Shown piece by piece: positions 14,539 through 28,200 of a stretch of DNA of 64,000 bases. This DNA is from Rhyzopertha dominica. Taxonomy: Eukaryota; Arthropoda; Insecta; Coleoptera; Bostrichidae. Made by a program: the position numbers and the translations under genes. Positions within the stretch are counted from its first letter, which is position 1. Each line of letters starts with the position of its first letter. Below the pieces are notes generated by a model. It had not been told where the DNA came from. It saw only the letters and a program-made list of their open reading frames with translations, and searched no databases. The stretch lies in the NCBI GenBank assembly GCA_025024175.1, contig QCXZ01000041.1, positions 3,405,786 to 3,469,785 of the forward strand, read 5' to 3'.

Positions 14539-15787
14539 AAAAATGTATGATTTGTTTTGTTTATAAAATAAATTATTGTTGTACAAGAGTGTATGATTTA
14601 AAAACCAATTTTTTTCAGGAAAACTCATTAATACAGACACTGACATAAATTATTGGTATTATTTTATAGTATTTAGCAAACAACCTTTAAAGAAACTTGA
14701 TATGTTGAAAAAGACAAATTTTTGGAAAAGCTTCACTTAAATTTTTTCCCACGAATGCTGGCTGTGATCAAAGTAACATTCAAAATATTATTCTGAATAT
14801 TGCACACCTTATGTACCCAAAATTGGGTAACGGATTTCAAAAAACCACTTTTTGAATTAAATGTCAATGTGTAAAGGACTGACAGATTGACATTTACTTT
14901 ATTTGTTTTTGTTAGTACTGGTTGGTACTACTGATTGCACTGCTCTATGGGACTGTTGGCAACCTGTTACTTCGTCAGTTTTTCAGTTTCCGGTTTTTGG
15001 TTAGTTTTGCCGCGAATCGCGATTTTCGGTAGTGTGAATAATTAATACGTTAGTGTGTGAAATAATGTGAAGTGTTGTTAGTGACATAATTTAAAACTAC
15101 AAGTGATAAGTTACATTACATCAAGTACCAAAAACGGCAAGAACACACCTACTGGTGAGTAACTTTTTAAATGCCACTGACATGGAAGCATCTTGATGTA
15201 CTTCATTTTTTAATGTATACTAAAAAAACTGGAGTATATCGGAGTTATTAAACACTTTCCTAGTTGTAAACATATTATATTCTTTGGTATATACCTAATA
15301 TTAATGAAGCTGTGTCTGCAAATATCATTTTTTAGGTTTGTCTTAATAGTTCATAATGCCTTCATAGTTAACTCGCATCTGTAATGTCTCACTCGAATGA
15401 GCAAACAGGTTTTGAGATCTTTAACTACGTTTAAAGCACTTATCAAGCTTGATTTATGGGATATAGGTTTTGTGAAAACAAAACGATTCATAAAAATAAC
15501 AGAAATAGTATAATAATTATCTCAAAAATACATCTGTTGCAGTATAACAATCATTAAAAACAATTGAAGGATTAGATACATTGCTGTACAAGTATAAAAA
15601 TTCTTAGAAGTACCAAAACCAGTAAAAAGTGTAGGAGTACTAATATAGTGGGTACTCAGTCTGTACTCCCTTTAGAAGTTGGAAATTTTATGATACATCT
15701 TACTTCAACGGTAAGCTTGTTTTTACTGCACCATCCTGTCTTAAAGTACATATAAAATTATAAAAATCAACAGTTCCATTATTGTTC
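14539..15787. other. Convergent intergenic spacer with an exon-like segment
   Basis: Lies between the 3' ends of ABCB10 (+) and synthetase copy 2 (-). It holds the ABCB10 polyadenylation region (AATAAA near 14567). At about 14980-15152 (+) there is a GC-richer, ATG-poor segment ending in the donor-like gtgagtaac, resembling a noncoding first exon. No downstream partner exon was found. Nothing else recognised. Confidence 0.35.
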
Positions 15788-18700
15788 TCATTGCTTCTTT
15801 CCCAAATACTGCTGCTTCAAATGGTTTCGAAGTATTTTTCCCGAAGCATTCTTTGGTATCTCGCTGACTACAGCTATGCCACCTTTCAGTTGCTTATACT
15901 GTGCTACTTTACTAGCAACAAATTCATCCAGCTTGTTCGTATCGATAGTTTTTCCACTCTGTGAAACTACGTAAGCTCTCGGCACTTCACCATACAGTTC
16001 ATGCGGTATACCAATAACCGCGGCATCGGAAACATCAGGGAAACTCCTGATTATCCCCTCCAGTTCGGCAGGAGGGACCTGGAAGCCCTTCACCTTGATC
16101 AATTCCTTTGCCCTGTCGGTTATGTAAAACAGACGGTCCTCATTGTAATACCCTACGTCTCCTGTTCGGAACCAGCCATCGGCAAATGCGTCTTTCGTTT
16201 CTTCTGGTCTATTGAGGTAACCTTTCATGACCTGCGTGCCCTTTACCAGTATCTCGCCTTTTTCGTTTGGTCCTAATGGTGCAGCTCTGGGATTATCGAT
16301 GGGCACTACCTTGGCGAGGGTGTTGGGCAGTGGCCTGCCCACGGAACCGGAACAGGGGTACTTTTTGGCCAAAGCCTTCCGTAGGAGTAGCACAGCTGGT
16401 GATGTTTCGGTCAATCCATATCCTGAAAGTCACGAAACTGTGTTACGAAGTTGTTTATTCTACTTGCAACCCTTGAAGAGATGGTAGCTTCAGAAATGAA
16501 ATTGCGTTTAGTTTGGACACAACAAATCTACCATTGCCCACAAACAACTAATTTATTGAGTTACAACACCATTTAGGACCTTGATCCAGAACAAATGATG
16601 TAATACATGGAATACCTCCAATTTGGTGATAATCAAGATAATTTGCATATTGATTGTTTATCAAAGTTTCACATTACTTACATTACTGATAGTATTTGAA
16701 ATAGGTATGTAATCATATCAACTTCATTATTTTTTTTAGCAAAACTCTTATTTTAGTCTTGTTGCTTTTATTTGTCCAAATTGTACAATATATAGGGTCC
16801 GCCACCTAAAACTCCCCAGGCTCGTAATTTCTTTGTTTTTTTAGGTACAACCTTAAGTTATAAGTCAAATTGTAGGTCTTTTTGAACTCTTTAAAAATAG
16901 TATAGTGAGTGTCCAAAATTTTTTTTGCAGACTGTGATATTTCGCTAATAAAGTTAATTTTTGTAAATATTTTTTAACCTCACCCCGTATAATAAATATT
17001 GCTTCATAGTTGGATGCCGACTTTTATCTTCTTCAATTTGTGTCATTACCATGTATGCATAGTTTTTACTCCTTCTTAGTGAAAAACAAGAAAAACTAGT
17101 CGCTGCCATGTTCTGTTATAGGGCTGTTAACAATTTTTTAAGTGTTAGTTTAGTAGCTTATTATGGTACAAATTATGCTTATATACCCATCGCTGCACAC
17201 AAAATCCCAAAATTTTGTGTAACTTTTAAATAAATCAAGTACATAGTTCATTCTAACGAGAGACAGGCTAGAAAACGAAACCCTACGATGAGGCTGTTTT
17301 CTAGCCTCTCTCTCTTTAGAAAGAACTTTGTACTTGATTTATTTAAAAGTTACTTAAAATATTGCGGTTTTGTGCGCAGCGATGGGTATGTAGGCACAAT
17401 TTGTACCGTAATAAGTTACTAAACTAACACTTAAAAATTCTGAACAACCCTATTTACAGAACATGGCGGCTACTAGTTTTTCTTATTTTTCACTAAGAAG
17501 GAGTAAAAATTACGCATACATGGTAATGACACAAATTGAAGAAGACAACAGTCGGCATTCAACTATGAAGCAATATTATATATTATTATACGGGGTAAGG
17601 TTAAAAAATATTTACAAAACTTAACTTTAAATACAAAATATGATAATCTGCAATTTTTTTTTGACATCCACTAAGCTATCTTTAAAGAGTTTAAAAATAC
17701 CTACTTACAACTTAAGGTTGTACCTAAAAAAATAAAAAATATGAGCCTGGGGAGTTTTAGTTGGCGGACGCTGTTTTTATTTATTTATTTATTTAATTAT
17801 TTATACTGTTGTACAGGTTTGCACCCAACTACACAACAGGAGGGTAAAAGTTAATCAAAACGTACAGACAAAACTAATCATACGAAAATATCTTTTAAAG
17901 CAGTGATGCTGACACCAAAAAGATCAAAATTGATACACCCGGAATTATATAGAACACACATGTTATATAGTGGTGAACGCTTTTTTATGTTCGTTCTGGC
18001 AATTGGCAGATAAAATGTGTGAGATGTTCTGGCAGACACTCTAGGTACAACAAAATTTAAAGAACCCAAAATTTCGGCACTACCAAGTAAATTGTTGACA
18101 ATTTTGAATAGAAACACCAAAGCGTGAAGGTCTCTTCTAGTCGAGTTTAAAACTCAGTAGTTTTAGAAATTTTCGTTGAACACTTTCAATATAATTTGTA
18201 TGTCGCATATAATATGGGGTCCAAACAACCGCTGCGTACTCCAATCTCTAATAAATGAGTAAAAAAGTAGTTTTAATGTGTTATAACAGAAATCACGATT
18301 GTTACGTGAAATAAAGCCGTGTGTTTTACTGGCATTAAGACACATTTTATGAATGGGTGGAATAAAAGATAACTTGCTATCGAAAGTTACGCCAAGATCG
18401 TTAAATGTATCGGGTCTAGACAGAGAAACACCCTCAAGACCGTAGTCATATATTATAAGTACAGATTTTAATGTGAACGATAGAACATTGCACTATGTTC
18501 AAAGGCAGTCCGTTAGATCTACAACATTTATTCAGTACGTCAAGATTGTTTTGTAAACGAATACAATCGATGCTTGAATGTATGGTAGTGTAAAGTTTAA
18601 GGTCATCCGCATAAAGTAACATGGTGACGTCTATAACGTCAGTTATGTCAGTAATAAACAGTATAAAAAACAAAGGATCTAAAACAGAACCTTGCAGCAC

Positions 18701-21700
18701 TCCAGATGTAGCACTGTATGCGCTAGACTTGAATCCATTATATGCCATGTATTGAACTCTATTGTTGAGGTAAGAACAAAAAAAGCATCAGACATGCCAA
18801 AGCGATTAAGTTTTTTTAACAAAATATTATGATCCAGCTTATCGAACGCTTTGGAGAAGTCCGTATAAATCGCATCGGCCTGCAAATACCATCCAAAGCT
18901 TCGGCGACGAACTGTGAAAAACAAACCAAACTGGTGGTAGTAGAGCGTGCCTTGATGAAGCCGTGCTGGTGCACACTAACATACTTAGATAAATTATGAT
19001 ATAAATAGTTATGTAAGAGTATCTCAAATACTTTGCTAAAGTTGCATATAATAGAAATTGGTCTGTAATTAGTAATGTCCCGTAAATCACCCTTTTTGTG
19101 GAGCGGACATACCTAAGACTGTTTCCAAATGTCGGGTATTGTATGAGTCCTTAGGCATAGATTGAATAATACCATCAAAGGACAGGCCAACAAAAATGCA
19201 GAAATGCCGTCGGGCCCTGTTGTCATCTTAGGCTTAATTTGCTTTAACGCAGCTAATACTTCATTTTCAGTGAATTCTAATAAGATAATAGTAGGATGTG
19301 TGACCGGCGAATATGTGTTCGAAACAGGCAAATTATAAGTCTGTGTTTAAATAATTTTTGTTCGCTGTATTTCTATACTAGTTGTCACAGTACAGCATAA
19401 CCCATCAAGAGTTTTGAAATGCTTCTGTTCCATGGCAAACTATGTTAGTAATGGATTTTATGTGTTGTCATAAAAAGGCAATAGGTATAGCTTTAAGCCA
19501 TTAAACAGAGGTATAAACTCGTGTATAAAAGTGTTCATTTTTTGTAAAGGTACAAGGAGTTTACTTACAACCACTTGATTACGCAAAATACTCCAAAAAA
19601 AATTATTGTACATAATTAAACATACCTTGAAAGACAGAAACGTCCTTCCCAGTTTTCTCTACAAATCTTTTCTCATCAGTAGCAGAAAGAGGTGCTGCGC
19701 CGCTGATAACATTTTGAACATTTACAAAGTGCTCCTTCGTAACACCGGGATGTGTGTTCAAGAAGATCACTACAAATTCGATTTACTTAATAAAAAACAA
19801 ACCCCAGGTTTATAACTCAAGTACTCAGTGGTGGTGCAACAAATAATGCAGAGGGTTTGTGGCTGATCAGTGCTGCTACGTATGATTCTGGGGTGAACTT
19901 GGGTAACGTCACTAACTTGGTCCCGGAACACATCGACCACAATGTTACCACGGTCAGTCCGTAGATGTGGTACATTGGAAGCACAGCAGGTACGACTTCC
20001 TGGTGGTCACCTGAAATCTGGTTGTCCAGCAAGGAATAACGTTTTTATATCTTTATACCTATTGCATCATCCAAAAAGCTACATGCTCCACTGCACAACT
20101 GTGCTAAATTCGTGTTTATATTGTTATGAGATAGAGGGACCCCTTTGGGCAGACCTGTTGTACCACTCGAATATGGTAGAAAAATAGTGGTGTCCAAATC
20201 CGATGGAGATGGGTCATCTATCTGGATGTCGCTGTCGGCAAGTTCAGCAAAATTAATGGCCCCAGCTGGTGTTGATTCACCTGGCTGAATACAAAATCAA
20301 TGCTTTGATAATAGAAAATATGTAACCTTGAATAACACCCAAACATTTATCTTTTACTTTAGTTAGTAGCTTAAATTTATCTTGGATGTTTGAAATATTA
20401 TCAAACGTGTGTTCCTAATTAACCAACAAATATTTTTTTGAAAGTTTTACATACCTGTGTATTAATAGTAATAATAGGCACTTGTTTTTGGGCCAGCTTC
20501 AAAGCTTTCTCCACAGTACTGTATAAAGCTGGTATTGTTATTATGGCTTTAGCAGATGAATCCAAGACTTGTCGAGATATTTCATCTAAAAAAAAATAAT
20601 TACCGAAAAAATGTCTCTGAATGTATACCGCTACCAGCAATGCACCAATACCTCACCCAATGCACTGTTTTCTGGATTATGCTTAATTAAAAATTATGAA
20701 CTACGAAAGTCGGTATTTTTGGCAGTAAACAGATGCTAATTTAATTTTTGTTCTATATTGTGACTACATTGTATTAAAGTTCCTTATTTGTATACCTTGA
20801 CCCTTGTAACTTCCCAATTTTAATAAATTAATTAGCAACTAATGCCGATAGTAATCAATAAATAATTTTATTAACAAGTTTAGAATATGGTGAAAGAAAA
20901 AGCAAAGAACAACAATTGTTTTTATTTTGGTAATTAGTTGGCAATTTCTAATTGGTAATAAAATATTATGATGTTAATGGTGGTCTGTCTTGCAGTGGAT
21001 GAAACTACTTACGTGGTGTATATAAAGGGTTTAATGTTGTTAGCACCAAATTGGCTGTTATTGTTCCAAACATAACTATTGGATATTCTGGAATGTTTGG
21101 TAACATAGCAGATACAACATCACCATTTCTTAACTTCAATTTTTTTCTCAAGGCTCTGTTTAAATTCCGGGATTTTTTCCTGACATCATCATATGTGTAC
21201 TTTCGTCCCGTAAATCCACATTCCTAAAATAAAAGTCGTTGAAAACACGAGAACTCATTAAGTAGAACAGAAACAACATAGCATTGTTGTTTTGCAGTGT
21301 ACTTTCTTAAGCGATTTTTTAATTTACTTCTGTTAAAGTGTTGTGATCAAGACATAATGTGATGATTGTTATATATTCAGGTATAGGTAAATAATTAACT
21401 ATAAATGTGGGAGTCTTTATCCTCGTCTTTATCGTTTCATAGAATGATTTATTGCTGCTTTGTTTTTGTTCATAAAATCAGAGAGNATTCATTTCTGTTT
21501 AGAGGCATAATAAACGTCATTAAACTTCTATTAGCCATTACTTGGATTGTAATCATCAAGCAAACAATTAAAAACAAACTTTGCCCAAATTGAAGTGTTT
21601 TTGCTCACGATACGAGAGTNACACTGCGTTATTTCAAACGTTCTGAATCCGTAGATTAATATTACCCTGCCGATGTAATAAAGCAAAAGTTTCGTGTTTT

Positions 21701-22128
21701 ATAATTGCAAAACATTAAGCTGTTGAATTTTCATTACTTTCAGAACAACGAGAATTTGTATTTTTAATGCATTAGTTGTCAGATTCAGAAATTGTTTTTG
21801 CTGTAAAAATAGAACACGTTCGCTGTCCTTGAACGTGAACTTTGCAAACTAATTGGGTTAGCAATGATTGCATCTAGTTTTCATTCAGACAACTTTCCGA
21901 ACAAGAATTAAAAAGATTTATACTTACCACAGCAGTTTTGTTAGCCCACTTATCCGCATTGGCAAACACAAATTCAGGTACAGTGCATTTTGGTAGTTCC
22001 AAATCTGGTTCTCCAGAGTCTATGATATTTTCACTTAAAGCAGAAAAGTGCCTTAGTGTTTTTGCACGTACTTTTTGAAAACACATTCTGTTAAAATTTC
22101 TAGTGATCATACATCGCAAAGCAGACAT
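15788..22128 (-). CDS. 4CL/luciferase-like acyl-CoA synthetase, copy 2
   Basis: Complete ANL-superfamily acyl-CoA ligase. Exons: 21928-22128, 21013-21223, 20455-20585, 20059-20284, 19825-20010, 19626-19769 and 15788-16422; phases close perfectly to 577 residues. Motifs: [12 protein letters not shown] (ATP loop), [33 protein letters not shown], hinge [17 protein letters not shown] and the catalytic-lysine block NASGKILR. The chosen ATG (22128) gives a leader rich in R/K with no acid for over 30 residues, so mitochondrial import is likely; an in-frame ATG at 22263 would lengthen it by 45 residues. The C-terminus is GKKQ, not a peroxisomal SKL. The 3.2 kb intron 16423-19625 houses a large palindrome and a non-LTR fragment. 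The substrate is probably a fatty or aromatic acid, but this cannot be read from the sequence. Confidence 0.93.
16795..17771. repeat. Near-perfect ~970 bp palindrome (foldback/MITE-like)
   Basis: The two halves are reverse complements. The left arm starts GTCCGCCACCTAAAACTCCC and the right arm ends with the complement of GTCCGCCAACTAAAACTCCC. The arms (~16797-17276 and ~17295-17769) meet at a strict inner stem, GGCTAGAAAAC pairing with GTTTTCTAGCC, around a loop of about 18 nt. Divergence between arms is a few percent with small indels. No transposase ORF is present. It sits in an intron of synthetase copy 2, directly beside the 3' tail of a non-LTR element. Confidence 0.9.
17772..19345 (-). 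mobile_element. Decayed non-LTR retrotransposon (Jockey/CR1-like RT fragment)
   Basis: Minus-strand frames carry successive RT blocks: MTTGPDGISAFLL, a broken NYRPISI-type block, AIYTDFSKAFDKLDHNILL, SGVLQGSVLDPLFFI and LLYADDLKLY. They are interrupted by frameshifts and stops. The left border has a (TTTA)n run, i.e. a (TAAA)n tail on the element strand, which fits a 3' end near 17772. 5' truncated, inactive. Confidence 0.8.
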
Positions 22129-22263
22129 TTTGTTGCTGCGTTTGTAAACAACACAAAGAAAAGGTGACGCCTTAGGTCTATACGTTAGTCTGCAAGGACG
22201 AAAACAAGCTATCTGACTTGTCGCACAACAAATATTCTGTTTAGTGCTGGTTTGCGCTTGCAC

Positions 22264-25200
22264 CGCGGTACCTATTTATAAAAGATAGCACAGGGGCGGA
22301 CTTAGTTTAAAGATAAGTTCATCGTGTTTTAAAATATGGATCTAGTAATATTCATAGGCTAAACTTAAAAAGCATGGGATTCTTTCAAAAACATGTTATA
22401 AAATCCTTCATGATTGGAAAGTATATGTTAAAGATCCCAATTCACAGCTAATTAGGACCTGACCTCGGATCTGACGTATTAAAATAACGAGACTTGGACA
22501 AAAAAAACAGCTTCGAGGAAGAAACATTTTGAGGACGTCCACAAGGATCACCCCTAAGGGATTGAATATGTCTGTAACAAAACCTCTAAAAGGGCATAAC
22601 TGTAACTTGGTGAGGAGCTAATCCTCATTGCCTATTGGTAATATAAAGTGGTTAGCCCATTTTTAGATGTACTACAACTGTATTAACGAAAAAACCTGTA
22701 AATATCAGAGCAACGTGTTATACACCTGCAAAAGTGGTATCCAATTACTGAAGTCTTGCATGTCTTTGAAGTGACTTGTGCAGGCAAGATAACGAAGTGG
22801 ATATCAACGCTTTCATGCAAGAAAAATTCCCAAGTTATAAGATAAAATTCATTGATGCATCACTAAAAACAAAGAAAAGTGAATAAATAAGACCTGTCGT
22901 ATACAGCTGAGCCGTTTGATAAATACGGCTCGGAAGACTTTGCTATTGAAAAGACAATCAAAAAATAACTGACAGCAAATACACAAAAGTAGTCACATTT
23001 CAAAAGTGTAATTAAATAGGACCTATTCCCATTGCAGACAGATGTAGATTAAATTTTAAGAGCAATTGGATAAACATGATAAATTTTATTCTAGAATTGC
23101 TTAATAACTTGCTATCCCTTCACAGCATCAATGGCAGTATTGGCAGGGTTAGGTTTTTTAAGGCGCCAAGAATTTTCAGTAATTCTTTTGTGTGACACAG
23201 GACGCAATTTGTAAGCTATAAGTCGAGCAATACTTGTTGTCAGATAATATAAAGTCTGGTGATCATCATCACCCTATATGTAGTTCAGACTGCAATAGAT
23301 AACACTAAATAACCTGCAGTTATCGTACGTGACATCCTGACGTCATTCTACAAGCATTGTTTTAGAAACGTATTTACATAAAATATACGCGATTAATTTC
23401 CTATAATGATTTGTATTTTGTTAAAAATAACTCTTAGCGGTTGGTAACGAAATTGGATACGAATAGCCAGTAACATTACGTGAAGTTTTAAACTTTATAG
23501 ACCCTTAAATGAACCTTTTATCAACTATTGTGTCTTTGAGTTGGCGATAATTCTATATTAATAATCCGGTCCTGTCTTTTTGATTGCCACTTTATGCGAT
23601 GAAATATCTTTTCTTGGTGGCAAATACAGTTTAAATATCAGATGTTGAGTGCTAGGTACATTCTGTACAAGTCGATGTACTTTTAGATTAATCGCCAAGT
23701 AATCTATACCTGTCACTTAAACATTGATCCCATAACATACTTTAAATTTACTCGTGTCTGTACGTGAAATGTGCTTCTTAAAATAAATGGTTAAGTTTCG
23801 ATTTGTGAGAGACTAAATAAGCAGGAAATCGGACCATGTGCGTTTGTATTACTTTATTATTGAGAGTTAATGCAATATACTTAACTTATAAATATATTAA
23901 GTACAATTTCGTTTTGTTTTGTTTGTTTATTGTGTCAACATAACATTGTATGATCAGTGGTCAATATTCATTGATGGAACCACTGTATTATTCTTACGTC
24001 TGCGGATGAATTTACCAGAATGTTCTATGACTTTCTTAAAACGTCGAATTTAGAAATCTCTACCGCAAGACGGTTGCGAAAATTGTGCCATAGCTCCCCA
24101 AGATTTTGAAAATTGAATTTTACTATTCTAAATCGAATTGTTCTTTCATAAGTACTTTTGTTTCTCCAGGCAGTACAATCAAAAGAAAAGTGGTTTATAG
24201 ACAATGAAAGTAGCTTACAAATGATGTCATTTGAACCCCTCTTGCTATTTAAAATTTTTGAAGGGCTGCTAGAAAAGATGCAGAAATAATTTTGAAGCCA
24301 AAATAAAAAAAATCTCGTTAGGACCTTAGACATAATCGGAGACTTGGGTGTGTACAAATTTTTGTTGGCAGATATTATTGGTATTTTAAACACAGATAAT
24401 TTGATCCACATTTAGTGAACGAAGGTACATATATTTTTTTAGAAATCTCATAAAAATTTCCAGAAATATGAAACAAACGTGATAGATATCTGTCTTTGTG
24501 TTAGGTATTTCAGTGAGAATCTTTGACATTATTTACTGTCAAATCTTTCAATTCCAAAAAATAAAGCAACCTAAAAACATTTGTACCACTAAGTATTTGT
24601 TGAAGTAATACATGATTACCTTAGTTTAGTCAGTAAATATTTTGGATTTTTTGGGCAGAAAAAGTTCTAGATGTCTTACTTTTAAAACCGCTGAATTTTA
24701 GTTTCAGGAGAGAACATAACTGGGGATATTTATTGATATCAGAATCATTTTTTATAGATGAGGTTGTTCGTAACCTCGAATATATAGACCATAAGATCCA
24801 TGCCTTCAAGATTTGCGACATGTTGCAAAATATGCAAACAATGCATTTCTCGAAAATGAATGTACTTTTTTTATCAGCCCTCCATTCCATGAATTTACTA
24901 TACATTTCTTCATACCCCGTTTTTATTTTTCGAGTAATAGGCCCGCAGATGTATGCTCTGCTTGAATTCTTATCTCTGGTGGAGTACATCCAAGTCATTT
25001 TCTGAATCAGAATCCATAGCGTGACAGCTAGATTTTGAGCAACTAGGTATCGATGGAAATTAGTAGGTAGTGACGAACGTTAACTTTACGAGATTCTCTC
25101 TTATTAGAGATAAAGTGAAGAAAACTGTCTTCATATAAGGTCATAGAAAAAAATGTTTATTTTGTGCTATCTCTTCATTACCTTTTATTCAAAGCATCTT

Positions 25201-25265
25201 TTCCGCTCGCAGTCACTCTTAAAAAGAAACATACAAAAGCCTTGGACAACATCGACATAAAAAAA
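22264..25265. other. Intergenic spacer between synthetase copies 2 and 3
   Basis: About 3 kb. The left edge should hold the copy 2 promoter. No family could be assigned to anything here. Two minus-strand open stretches (24025-24411, 128 codons; 24630-24998, 122 codons) are unusually long for such AT-rich noncoding DNA but show no recognisable motif; they are described as a finding, not as genes. Confidence 0.4.
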
Positions 25266-28200
25266 TTACATATTCTTCAACAGTCTTCGCAGCAGCTTCC
25301 CCGAAGGATTCCTTGGCAAACCATCCATTACAGTAACACCCCCTACTAATCTTTTGTAATTTGCCACTTTAGAGGCGACATACTCCACGATGTCATCTTC
25401 TTTCGTCCTCGTTCCCTCCTTGAACACCACGAAAGCTTTCGGTGCTTCCCCCAAAATCGGATGGGGAACACCAATCACGGCGGCATCCGCCACAGAAGGA
25501 TGCTGTCTGACGATGGCTTCCAGTTCCGCCGGGGCCACTTGAAATCCTTTAACTTTGATCAGCTCTTTAAGACGATCCGTAACGAAGAGGTGTTCGTCTT
25601 CATCGTAGTGTGCGATGTCCCCAGTTCGGAGCCAGCCGTCTTCGATGAGTGTTTGTCTGGTGGCCTCTTCGTTTTTGTAGTACCCTTTCATGTTCTGTTA
25701 AAATACAAAAGGGACAGTTTCAAAGAGCTTGAGGATCTTAAAAAGTTGATAAAGAAACGAAATTTTGGATGTATCTTATACAGGGTGGGCTTCTTTCATG
25801 ACCAGTAATTTTCTGACCAAGGTATGGAAGCTCGGATGGAAGTATTCTTCAGATGCTGGGTGGAATTTTTGAGGCATAATATTAAGCTTTTAATTGACGC
25901 GTAAATTAAACATCATAATTTTGCATCCATTGATTCAGTCAATCATTGTTTTAAAAAGCGACAGTTTCAGTTTACGTTGTTCCTTTTTTCGACTTAATTG
26001 TGTAAAACAGGCTTTTTAGCTCTGGTTTTCATTAAAACTAAGCAGCGAAATTGGCTTGCCGTTAATAGCGTCCTGATGATAGCTTTAGCAAAAACTGAAC
26101 CTAAAATCAACGAACTGATACAGAGCACGCTAGCTAAAGTGTCCCATTAGTACTGTAATTATAATAAATTATTGTTTATATTGCGTAAAATAGAATTAAA
26201 ATTAATAGATGTCGTTAAAATAATGTGCGCGTTTTTTTTGTAATGAACAAATTAAAGGGGGCATGAAAATATTACTCATAAGCAGTAGAGGCTCTATTAA
26301 AAAAAGGGTGGGAATCCTCGGCCTATAATTTTTAAGAGATCTACTCCATCTTGCGCATACAGTTTTTTCTAGGTATTATTTGGAGTTAGTACGACCTTTT
26401 CCCAAAATTTTGCCCAAATTAAAATTAAAAGCCTCTACAATGCAAATATAAATTTGATTTTGTAGTGTTCTAGAAGATTATTTGTAGTACAACAAACTAG
26501 ACCGCTATCGAGACGAATTTTAAAGAGCTAGATGCATAGGTGTTTTACAGTAACAATCATATACCCAAGATGTAACCCACGTTAAACATGCAGGACCCGG
26601 CTTAGTTTCTTTCAAATGAAACCGCCATACAAAGAATATCTGCTACTGCAAATACTTTTTATTTTTTCGTATTCTAATAGTCAGTTTTTAAAACTTCTTA
26701 GGTATTATGATAGGGGTCTCAAGTTCGGTACGGTCAGTTTTGTTCAATTCAAGTTTGCAGTCAGTAATAGATATAAAATATGCAATAAAAATTTTAAAAA
26801 AAGCTTCAAAATATAGCCACCTCAAAATATTATTACATTACATCCACCATTCGTCGGAATAGGATACAGAAGAAATAAATAAATAATTGTATATGTATAT
26901 AACTTTTTTTATAGCTTCTTCATGAAACTTATATATATAGCTCGGCAAATATGCTTTAAAAACAAAAAGAAAGGACCCTCACTAATGGCAATATCAGGAG
27001 ATAAAATAAGTATCTGAACTATATTTGTGTATTCCAAGTAAGTGAGGACCGAAATAATATGGATGTATACTTGCTGCCAAGATATCTGAACTATCGTAAA
27101 TCTAAAGGCAAGGACCAGAATTTAACAAGAATACTACGAATTACTACAAGGAATCTTGTTTTGATTCAAAACAGGCTGTATAACTTCTTATTGTTTGGCT
27201 ATTTAGCGTGGTTTGTATCTTGGGCACGGTAAAACATATTTCGCTATACAGAATGTTTCACGAATGATAATGACCCTGACGAAATTAAAAATGCAACCCA
27301 AAATACATTTGCAGATGTAACATTGATAATTATTGTTCATCGTCTTAAAAAATATAAAACGTAGAGAGCTGTATAAATTCGTAAATTTTGACATAAACTT
27401 CAATCATTTGCTTTAAGTCAATCCGGTATTGTATTATGAATTTTATTTTTGAAAAACGTTTATTTAATAACATTAATGTAATAAATGCTCAAAATGTCGC
27501 CCTCCGCTGTTTTCATAAGCTTGAATTCGTGCCCAAAACGATCTTTTAACATGCATTAACAATTCTGGACTGATGGATCTACATGCATTACGTATTTTAT
27601 TTTCTAAATGTTCTACACTTTCAGTTGGTGCTTGGTATACTTGCTCTTTTACCATTTCTCACAGAAAAAAATCCGGGCTTCTCGGTGGGCAAGGATTAAT
27701 CGAACCTCTTCCTATCCATCGGTTAGGTAAAACCAAATCAAGATGATTAATGATAATGCGCAGGTGCCTCATCTTGTTGGAACCATAGATTTTGTCTTAC
27801 TTGTAAATTTACGTTTTGGAAAAGTACCGGTAAAATGTTTCTTAAAAAATTTAGATAAGTATTGCCTTTTAAACTATCGCGAAAACTATCGAGTAGATAG
27901 TTTGAAAATGGCCTTCTCGAATCCAACGTGGATTTTCTTGCGCATAATAATGCATGTTATGTTTGTTAACTCCACCATTATGAAAAAATCTTGTTTCATC
28001 TGAGAAGGAAATTTTGTCATAAAATCTCACATTCAAATTTTGGTGTTTCCGAAAAAAGTTACAAAAAGCCAGTCTTTTAGGATAATCTGTCTCCTGTATG
28101 GCCTGAACCAATTGCAAGTGATGCGGATGAAATTGATTGCCTTTAATTATTCGGTGTACTGAAGACAGACTAATACCGGTTGCTCTTGAGACTACCCTTT

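Noticed and set aside
15782..16487. Plus-strand open frames opposite synthetase exons (also near 25461-25808, 28743-29114 and 52735-53091)
   Set aside because: Antisense shadows of well-supported minus-strand exons, without any family resemblance.
22533..22562. Plus-strand peptide GRPQGSPLRD resembling an RT motif
   Set aside because: A stop codon precedes it at once and another follows, and no other RT block lies near; probably chance.
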